Source of the DNA: Streptomyces glaucescens
GTDB taxonomy: Bacteria; Actinomycetota; Actinomycetes; Streptomycetales; Streptomycetaceae
Assembly: GCF_000761215.1 (NCBI RefSeq)
Contig: NZ_CP009438.1
Location: 7,048,501-7,112,500, forward strand
Reading direction: 5' to 3'
Length of the DNA: 64,000 nucleotides
The notes below the pieces were generated by a model. The model had not been told where the DNA came from, did no database searches, and saw nothing but the letters and a program-made list of their open reading frames with translations. Made by a program: the position numbers and the translations under genes. This document shows positions 58,344 through 64,000 of this stretch, one piece after another; position 1 is the first letter of the stretch; every line of letters begins with the position of its first letter.

Positions 58344-59015
58344 TCAGGGGGTGAAGATCTGTTCGAGCCGGTCGATGGCCCCGTCCGCGCCGACGTGGTA
58401 CGTGAACACCAGTCCGCTGTTCGGGTGCGCCTCCAGCCAGTCGAGGAACTCCTGCACGCCGATCTGCTGGTTCTCGGTGCTCGCGACGATCGGGTCCGTG
58501 GCGGTGACGTACGCGGCCTGGTCCAGGGGGAGGTAGGTCTCCTTGCCGACGGTCACGAAGGGCGGGCCGTCGGAATCCGGCGCCGGGCAGTCCCAGTTGC
58601 CGTGCCGGAAGATGAGGCTCAGGGCGCCCCCTTCCGGGGTGTACCGCAGGACGGCGATCTCGTCCGGGGAGATGGGCATCCTGTGATCGCAGTCGGGTGC
58701 GGTGTCTGCCGGGCTCGCGGTGGACGGCGCCACGGACACCGCGGGTGTGGAGGCCGCCGGGCCGGCGGTGGTGCTCGCCGTGGCACCGCCCGTCCCGGGG
58801 GTCGCCCGGCCGGCCGGGGTGGCCGCGGCGTCCGTACCGGCGCCGACACCCGGTTGCGCGGTGGCCGAGGACGAGGGGGCGGGCGCCGCCGCCGAGCCGC
58901 CCTCACCCTGGCACGCCGTCAGTGCCAGCGTCAGCAGGCCCACGGCGCCCAGGGCCGTGGCGGTGCTGCGGAGCGGCGCGGGTCTGCGACGGCCCGGGTG
59001 CCTGGTGCTGTTCAT
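58344..59015 (-). CDS. Hypothetical lipoprotein (223 aa)
   Basis: The signal peptide (HPGRRRPAPLRSTATALGAVGLLTLALTAC) ends in the lipobox LTAC (Cys35). An Ala/Ser/Thr/Pro-rich wall-spanning linker (36-105) follows, then a globular domain (about 106-223) with a Cys pair (PDCDHRM, NWDCPAP) and a C-terminal helix FLDWLEAHPNSGLVFTYHVGADGAIDRLEQIF. Function unknown. It is monocistronic. Confidence 0.8.
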   Translation of the reverse strand: MNSTRHPGRRRPAPLRSTATALGAVGLLTLALTACQGEGGSAAAPAPSSSATAQPGVGAGTDAAATPAGRATPGTGGATASTTAGPAASTPAVSVAPSTASPADTAPDCDHRMPISPDEIAVLRYTPEGGALSLIFRHGNWDCPAPDSDGPPFVTVGKETYLPLDQAAYVTATDPIVASTENQQIGVQEFLDWLEAHPNSGLVFTYHVGADGAIDRLEQIFTP

Positions 59016-59222
59016 GGTGGTTCCCCCTCGGTGCTCGCGGCCCGTCGGTGGGCGCGCGGTCGATGTCAGGAGGGACGATATTCGGCCATCCGCGGTTTCC
59101 CCGTCTCCGGGCGGTTGCGAAGTGGTGACGTGCGGGCACCGCCCGCGGGCACCACGCCTCGCCGGCGGGGGACGGGTGCCCGGCGTGCATGGACGTCCGT
59201 CAAGACGCCCGCCGTTGCCCGG

Positions 59223-59813
59223 TCAGGACCGTACGGCGGAGTCGAGGAGGGGGCCGAGTTCGCGGACCGCCGTGGTGAGGGGACCCGTGTCCCGTTCGGC
59301 GCGCGCCATCAGGATCGCCCCCTCCAGGGTGCTGATCATCAGGGTGGCCAGCGATTCGGCACGGGCCGCGGGCACTCCCATGTCCGTCAGCGCCACGGCG
59401 AGGGGTGCCCGCCAGGTCGCGAAGGCGGCCGCCGCGGCCGTGCGGGTGGAGTCGCCGCGGGACGCGCAGTCGACGGTGGCGGCGGCGACCGGACAGCCCG
59501 CGTCGAAGCCGTCCCTCGCGTACTCGTCGGTCCACTGGGCGGTCATCGCCGCGAACAGGCCGCTCGGCGTCGGCTCGTCGAGCCCGGCACGGAAGCGGGC
59601 GATCCGCTTGCCCGCGTACCGGCCGGCCCACGCGAGTGCCTCGTTGACCAGCTGCTCCTTGCCGCCCGGGAAGTAGTGCTGCAGGGAGCCGCGCGGTGCG
59701 TCCGCGTGCGCGGCCACCTCGCGCATGCCGGTCGATGCGACCCCGTGCCGCCGGATGAGCTGGGCCGCGCTGAAGACCATCCGCTCCCGCGGACCGGGCC
59801 GCGCCTGAGTCAT
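59223..59813 (-). CDS. TetR-family regulator (LmrA/YxaF type)
   Basis: 196 residues from ATG 59813. The HTH is MVFSAAQLIRRHGVASTGMREVAAHADAPRGSLQHYFPGGKEQLVNEAL. The C-terminal domain, with GFDAGCPVAAATVD and FATWRAPLAVAL, is that of the LmrA/YxaF group, whose members often respond to flavonoids or drugs. It is divergent from the dehydrogenase gene, with two inverted repeats in the 105-bp gap, so it is probably the repressor of both. Confidence 0.9.
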   Translation of the reverse strand: MTQARPGPRERMVFSAAQLIRRHGVASTGMREVAAHADAPRGSLQHYFPGGKEQLVNEALAWAGRYAGKRIARFRAGLDEPTPSGLFAAMTAQWTDEYARDGFDAGCPVAAATVDCASRGDSTRTAAAAAFATWRAPLAVALTDMGVPAARAESLATLMISTLEGAILMARAERDTGPLTTAVRELGPLLDSAVRS

Positions 59814-59845
59814 CCCCGGTCTCCTTCCCTCACGTCCACGCACTC

Positions 59846-59890
59846 TATGACCGCCGTCATGGCGGCCGCTACTATGACCACTGTCATAGT
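59846..59890. promoter_or_regulatory. Two TetR operators, ATGAC-N4-GTCAT
   Basis: Site 1: TATGAC-CGCC-GTCAT at 59846-59860. Site 2: ACTATGAC-CACT-GTCATAGT at 59871-59890, perfect over eight pairs. The centres are 27-28 bp apart. Both lie between the divergent TetR and dehydrogenase starts; site 2 ends 28 bases before the dehydrogenase GTG. Confidence 0.75.
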
Positions 59891-59918
59891 CGGCACGTGA
59901 CGCGAAGGGCGGCCCGCC

Positions 59919-60797
59919 GTGCACGTCGGATTCATCGGTCTGGGAGTGATGGGCCGGCCCATGGCCCTGCGGCTGGCGTCCGCCGGCACCCCGCTCGTCG
60001 TCTGGAACCGCACCCCGGAACGCGCCCGCCCGCTGCGGGCGGCCGGGGCCGAGGTCGCGGCGGACGCCGCCGGGGTCTTCGCGCGGACCCGGGTGGTGCT
60101 GCTGATGCTCGCCGACGAAGGCGCCGTCGACGCGGTCCTCGCCCGGGGCACGCCCGGGTTCGCCGCCCGGGTCGAGGGCCGGACCGTCGTGCACATGGGG
60201 ACGACCTCGCCCGCGTACTCGCGGGCCCTGGAGGCCGACATCCGCGCGGCCGGCGGCCGGTACGTCGAGGCGCCCGTCTCCGGCTCCCGGGTACCGGCCG
60301 AGCAAGGGCAGCTCGTCGCCCTGCTCGCGGGCGAGGAGACGGCCGTGGCCGCCGTACGGCCGCTGCTGGCGCCCATGTGCCGGGAGACGTTCGCCTGCGG
60401 ACCGGCGCCCGGGGCGTCGCTGATGAAACTGTCGGTGAACCTCTTCCTGATCACCCTGGTGACCGGGCTGGCCGAGGCCTTCCACTTCGCCGAACGGCAG
60501 GGCGTCGACCGCCGGTTGTTCCTGGAGGTCCTGGACGCGGGTCCGATGGCCAGCGGCGTGTCCCGGATGAAGTCGCCCAAGCTGCGCGACCGGGACTTCG
60601 CGGTGCAGGCGGCGGCACTGGACGTGCTGAAGAACAACCGGCTGATCGCCGAGGCGGCCCGCACGGCGGGCCTCGCCTCACCGCTGCTGGACGTCTGCCA
60701 CTCCCTGTTCGAGGAGACGGTGGCGCGCGGGCACGGCGGCGAGGACATGATCGCCGTACTGCGGGCGATCGAGGCGCGGACCGCGGGCGCGCCGTAG
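59919..60797 (+). CDS. NAD(P)-dependent beta-hydroxyacid dehydrogenase
   Basis: 292 residues from GTG 59919. The N-terminal nucleotide-binding fold has VGFIGLGVMGRPMA (G-x-G-x2-G at 7-12). The substrate segment is VEAPVSGSRVPAEQGQL, and the catalytic lysine Lys170 is in SLMKLSVN. This is the 3-hydroxyisobutyrate / glyoxylate-succinic semialdehyde reductase family. It may reduce a reactive aldehyde or oxidise a hydroxyacid. The divergent TetR suggests induction by a small molecule. Confidence 0.88.
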   Translation: MHVGFIGLGVMGRPMALRLASAGTPLVVWNRTPERARPLRAAGAEVAADAAGVFARTRVVLLMLADEGAVDAVLARGTPGFAARVEGRTVVHMGTTSPAYSRALEADIRAAGGRYVEAPVSGSRVPAEQGQLVALLAGEETAVAAVRPLLAPMCRETFACGPAPGASLMKLSVNLFLITLVTGLAEAFHFAERQGVDRRLFLEVLDAGPMASGVSRMKSPKLRDRDFAVQAAALDVLKNNRLIAEAARTAGLASPLLDVCHSLFEETVARGHGGEDMIAVLRAIEARTAGAP

Positions 60798-60870
60798 CCG
60801 GAGCCCGCGGGCGGCTGCCGGTACGGCGGGCCGTGGCCGCCCGCCCGGCCCGGAGTGCACGCGGGCGCGC

Positions 60871-60905
60871 GCAGGCCCCTCGCCGCACCGCGGCGAGGGG
60901 CCTGC
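60871..60905. terminator. Perfect 16-bp bidirectional terminator
   Basis: GCAGGCCCCTCGCCGC (60871-60886) and GCGGCGAGGGGCCTGC (60890-60905) with an ACC loop. It lies between the convergent dehydrogenase and protease genes. Confidence 0.85.
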
Positions 60906-60931
60906 CACACGCTGGGAGGCGGTGGGACGGT

Positions 60932-61657
60932 TCAGACGCCGGCGATCGACTGGATCCAGGAGCGGTACGCCGTCACGTTGGTGTAGGCCGTGGTGGTCTG
61001 GCGGTCGCTGGTGGAGGCGACGCCCACCTGGACGCCGCTCGCCATCATCGGGCCGCCGGAGTCACCGCCGGCGGTGATGCCGTCGCCCCGGCGGGCGCAG
61101 ATCGCGGAGCCGCCGTACGCGTCGGTGCAGCCACCGGTGACCGTGACGTTGGCGACCTTCAGGTAGCGGGACTGGCAGTTGGCCTCCGAGCCGCACTGGG
61201 AGGTGGCGCCCCAGCCGTACACCTGCACGCTCTGGCCGACCCGCACCGAACCGGGCTGCCCGAGGCGGGCGTAGGTCGCCGACACGGAACGGTCGAGACG
61301 GACGAGCGCGAGGTCCGAGCTGTGGGTGTAGGTCTGGACGCCGTTGGCCACGGTGCCGCCGCTGTACTGGTCCAGGCTGCCGATGCGGAAGGACAGCCCG
61401 CCGCCGGTGACGCAGTGCTTGGCGGTGAGGATCCAGGTCGGCGCGATGATGGTCGCCGTACAGGTCTCTCGTCCGTTGGAGTACAGGCGGGCGGCCCACG
61501 GGCCACTGGTGGCCTGGCCGCCGCCGATGATGGGCTGGGGGGCCGTGGTGGTCGGGGGCGCCGGCGCCGCGGCGGCGGTGGGGGCGAGAAGCCCGAGGGC
61601 GGAGATCGCGGAGATCGCTGCTGCGGCGAGAGCGGGCACGAGCCTCGATATGCGCAA
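60932..61657 (-). CDS. Secreted trypsin-like serine protease (S1 family)
   Basis: 241 residues from TTG 61657 (GAGGAA upstream); this start gives an ordinary signal peptide, RISRLVPALAAAAISAISAL to TAAAA. The triad is His81 in LTAKHC, Asp115 in SSDLALVRL and Ser200 in GGDSGGP. The residue before His is Lys rather than the usual Ala. Three Cys pairs are placed as in actinobacterial S1A enzymes. IIGGGQAT at 43-50 is the position of the mature N-terminus (IVGG-like), so a short propeptide is likely removed for activation. Confidence 0.88.
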   Translation of the reverse strand: MRISRLVPALAAAAISAISALGLLAPTAAAAPAPPTTTAPQPIIGGGQATSGPWAARLYSNGRETCTATIIAPTWILTAKHCVTGGGLSFRIGSLDQYSGGTVANGVQTYTHSSDLALVRLDRSVSATYARLGQPGSVRVGQSVQVYGWGATSQCGSEANCQSRYLKVANVTVTGGCTDAYGGSAICARRGDGITAGGDSGGPMMASGVQVGVASTSDRQTTTAYTNVTAYRSWIQSIAGV

Positions 61658-61959
61658 GGTTCCTCGATTCGAAGTACACGTTGGGGGCGTGTAAGTGCGG
61701 GGAGAGTCGGCCCACTTGGGCCGTGACCAGGGCGAACGCCCGCCTCGGGGACGGCAGTTCGTCGTGGACATGACTCAGGATTCCGAACGATGGGTGAACG
61801 CGGGACTATCTCTTGGCCATAACGCGGTGTTATGGCGGGCCCTCGCGCCGGCGCGCCGAACGCCCCTCGACGCACGGCCGGGGGCGCCGTACGGTCGGCG
61901 ATGGTCACCCGAGGCCCGCCGGGCGGGCCCGGCCGCACGACGAAAGGCGGAGAAGGACG

Positions 61960-62712
61960 ATGGAGGGCAAGGACCCCTGGATCAGGACGCTGCGCCGCGC
62001 CACGGACCCCCGGGCGCGCGTGATGTTCCTCCCGCACGCCGGGGGCGCCGCCTCCTACTACGCGCGGTTCGCGCGGCTGTTCCCCGACGGCTGCGACGTC
62101 TCGGCCGTGCAGTACCCGGGGCGGCACGACCGGCTGGGCGAACCCTTCGTGACGACCCTCGAAGGTCTCGCCGAGCGGCTGCTGCCGTCCTTGCGGCCGT
62201 GGGCGGCGCAGTCCGTGCCGCTGGTGCTGGTCGGCCACAGCATGGGCGCGTCCGTCGCGTTCGAGTCGGTGCGCCGGCTCGGGCGCGACGGGCTGACCGC
62301 CCACTGCCGCCTCGTCGTCTCCGGCCGTGGCGCCCCGTCCACGATGCGCGAGACCCCGGTCTTCGATACCGACCAGGACCTGCTGGACCACCTCGCGGGG
62401 CTCGGCGGTACCGAGGCGGAGATCGTGGGCAGCCCGGATCTCGTGGACCTCGTCCTGCCCGCCATCCGCAATGATTACCGGGCAGTCACCCGGTATCGGC
62501 CGGACCCGGAGGCGGCGGTGGACACTCCCGTCCTGTGCCTGACCGGCGACCGCGACCCCCGGGTGACACCCGAGGAGGCCGCCGCCTGGAAGAGGCACAC
62601 CACGGCCGGCTTCCGGCTGGAAATCCTCCCCGGCGGACACTTCTTCCTCACCGACCACGCCGACTCCGTCGTACGGCTCATCGCCGAGTGCGCCGGCCCC
62701 GGCGGTCGCTGA
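61960..62712 (+). CDS. Type II-like thioesterase (alpha/beta hydrolase)
   Basis: 250 residues from ATG 61960, with AAAGGCGGAGAAGG upstream. Typical GrsT/RifR-type sequence: MFLPHAGGAASYYARFARLF, VQYPGRHDRLGEP, Ser94 in GHSMGA, the Asp in LTGDRDPRV and His227 in GGHFFLTDH. These free-standing enzymes remove wrong acyl groups from polyketide or non-ribosomal peptide synthetases. The P450 gene 0.9 kb downstream supports a secondary-metabolism setting, but no synthase is inside the window. Confidence 0.9.
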   Translation: MEGKDPWIRTLRRATDPRARVMFLPHAGGAASYYARFARLFPDGCDVSAVQYPGRHDRLGEPFVTTLEGLAERLLPSLRPWAAQSVPLVLVGHSMGASVAFESVRRLGRDGLTAHCRLVVSGRGAPSTMRETPVFDTDQDLLDHLAGLGGTEAEIVGSPDLVDLVLPAIRNDYRAVTRYRPDPEAAVDTPVLCLTGDRDPRVTPEEAAAWKRHTTAGFRLEILPGGHFFLTDHADSVVRLIAECAGPGGR

Positions 62713-62776
62713 CAGACGGCGCGCACGGCGCACTCCGGCGCGCGCTGAACTGCCGAGAGCCGTTTGGCGTGCGCCC

Positions 62777-62800
62777 GCGCGCGCGGCTTTCCGCGCGCGC
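62777..62800 (+). terminator. Hairpin terminator after the thioesterase gene
   Basis: GCGCGCGCGG (62777-62786), CTTT loop, CCGCGCGCGC (62791-62800): ten perfect pairs, 65 bases after the stop. Confidence 0.75.
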
Positions 62801-63595
62801 CGGTGGTTTCCTGCGAGCGCCGGTCCGTTCCCGGCACGGCGGTCTCGCCGGCCGCCGGCGAGCCGGGCGGCGCCCCGCGCAACCGTCACCTGACCTGGCC
62901 GAAACCCGCCGGGTGGGCATCCCGGCGATCGAGGCGTGAGAGAGGGGAGTGACGCCGGACGCACCCCGGGATCCCCAGGACGCCGAAATTCCTTCCCACA
63001 CACCAGGTTTGGCTGTGAAAAGCCGGGATACACGCCCTTCTCAGTGGGTCAGTGGGTCGCCTGAAGGGCCGTCTCCCCTTCGATTTCGGGGGGTTGCCAT
63101 CCTGTGACCCAACGTGAAAACTGTGAGCGCACTCGGCCCGGCCGGATCGTGTCGAAGCGCGTCATTGGCACGTGAAGTGCGAAATCGTGGGACAGGGGAG
63201 TTCTGCGCAGGGCCGCTGCGCCGGAGAGGTCACTGGGGGATGTGGTGGTGTCTGCTAGGTGCCCGAGGCACGTGCTGCCAGGCTGCGCACGTGCGGGCCT
63301 GTCCGCTGCTCGGCGGGCGTCCGGACCGCTCGGAACCGCCGCCCCGCCGCTCCTGTTCCGGCCTCAGGTCCGCTGACGCCCCGGGGGCCGGCGCTCCCTG
63401 AGCGGACGGACCCGCGGGTCGCTCCCCGGCCGACCCGGCCGGACCACGCACCGGCACCTGACGCGGAGCGACGACCGCTCCGCGGTGCCACACCCGATGG
63501 CCGCGCCCTCGACGGCCACCGCTGCCCGCGGCGCACCACGGCACACCGTCGTCGGCCCACCGCCGGGCCCGCGCGTTCTCAGCCAAGGAGAAACG
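62801..63595 (+). promoter_or_regulatory. Long promoter region upstream of the P450 gene
   Basis: About 795 bp without a convincing gene. Positions 62985-63180 are the most AT-rich part and include the short tandem CAGTGGGT-CAGTGGGT at about 63042-63057. This is a likely promoter area with a long leader. AAGGAG at about 63585-63590 is the P450 ribosome-binding site. Confidence 0.4.
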
Positions 63596-64000
63596 GTGAC
63601 AAGCACACAACTGACCGGGGCCGAATCGCCACTTGACGTGTTACCCGAGCGGTGGCGGGCCTTACGCGACGCGGGCCCCGTGACGTACGACGAGGAGCGG
63701 CGGCAGTGGCACGTCGTGGACCACCAGGGCGTCTCGGCGGTCCTGTCCGACCCGGCGACGTACTCCTCCGACATGACGCCGATCGCCCCCACCCAGGAGG
63801 ACTTCGAGGCCTTCCGGCAGGGCAACTTCGTGGGCATGGACCCGCCGGAGCACCGCAAGCTCCGCACCCTGGTGAGCCAGGCCTTCACGCCGAGAGTGGT
63901 GCACGGGCTCGCCCCGCGCATCGAGGCCGTGTGCGCGCGGCTGCTCGACGGCGTCGCCGACCGCGACCGGTTCGACCTGGTCGACACCCTCGCCTACCCG
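63596..64000 (+). CDS. Cytochrome P450 (3' partial)
   Basis: The first 135 codons from GTG 63596. The N-terminal P450 pattern is clear: WRALRDAGPVTYDEERRQWHVV, VLSDPATYSSD, and the C-helix segment GMDPPEHRKLRTLVSQAFTPR, whose His and Arg contact the haem propionates. The I-helix, EXXR and haem-Cys motifs lie beyond the window. Two TTA codons (63641-63643 and 63662-63664) occur within the first 25 codons, a strong sign of bldA-dependent translation typical of secondary-metabolite genes. It is a soluble bacterial class P450; the substrate is unknown. Confidence 0.9.
   Translation, partial: MTSTQLTGAESPLDVLPERWRALRDAGPVTYDEERRQWHVVDHQGVSAVLSDPATYSSDMTPIAPTQEDFEAFRQGNFVGMDPPEHRKLRTLVSQAFTPRVVHGLAPRIEAVCARLLDGVADRDRFDLVDTLAYP

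Noticed and set aside
63114..63401. Plus-strand frame of 95 codons before the P450 gene
   Set aside because: Composition is Cys/Arg/Gly-rich, there is no ribosome-binding site and no domain. It lies in an AT-richer promoter area.

Overview
The window is chromosomal DNA of a Streptomyces or very close relative. GC content is very high, third codon positions are almost all G or C, GTG and TTG starts are common, TTA codons are rare, and several families present (DUF6131, DUF3224, DUF2795, fused SecDF, SpoIIE-type phosphatase fused to an anti-sigma-like ATPase) are typical of this group. I see no rRNA, tRNA, CRISPR array, intact insertion sequence or phage genes. The content (transport, regulators, secreted hydrolases, a RiPP cluster) suggests a chromosome arm rather than the core, which is inference.

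Layout. 1-12.6 kb: a membrane-anchored Mrr-type nuclease (cut by the window edge), a MarR/epoxide hydrolase divergent pair with a clear operator, a receptor-type binding protein, a PAP2/AUR1-like membrane enzyme, an SDR, a secreted beta-lactamase-fold serine hydrolase, a PlsC acyltransferase, a secreted alpha/beta hydrolase and a trypsin-like protease. 12.7-19.3 kb: CbiZ, a DksA/TraR zinc-finger protein, a NarL-type two-component system and a fused SecDF. 19.3-22.4 kb: small lipoproteins, a frameshifted DoxX-like gene facing a cysteine-rich ArsR/SufR-like regulator, GTP cyclohydrolase I and a small winged-helix protein. 22.4-27.8 kb: a decayed STAS fragment, then a complete lasso peptide cluster A-C-B1(RRE)-B2-D with overlapping reading frames; the predicted core is of the citrulassin type.

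27.8-39.0 kb: a carbohydrate island. A sugar ABC importer plus a TIM-barrel epimerase run leftward; a SIS-domain deglycase-like protein, a PfkB kinase and a LacI regulator run rightward; two near-identical palindromes lie in the divergent gap. The set resembles fructosamine (Amadori compound) use, frlBCD-like. A second, permease-less binding protein and a class I mannose-6-phosphate isomerase follow. 39.4-53.1 kb: Na+/H+ antiporter, DUF2795, a 952-residue SpoIIE-type signalling protein, ZIP metal transporter, amino-acid permease, YidD, VanW-family protein, a heptamer repeat, a beta-propeller/LysR divergent pair, and a lipoprotein whose start codon seems to be missing. 53.4-64 kb: GNAT, cupin, YihY and PAP2 membrane proteins, a TetR/beta-hydroxyacid dehydrogenase divergent pair with two operators, a trypsin-like protease, a type II-like thioesterase and the 5' part of a cytochrome P450 with two TTA codons, which may be the edge of another metabolite cluster.

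The most notable system is the lasso cluster (23.27-27.82 kb). No peptidylarginine deiminase is in the window, so whether core Arg9 becomes citrulline depends on a gene elsewhere. Other points of interest are the paired operators, a perfect 22-bp palindrome with a relative 11 kb away at the same distance from a start codon, the G10-tract frameshift in the DoxX-like gene, and the startless lipoprotein gene.
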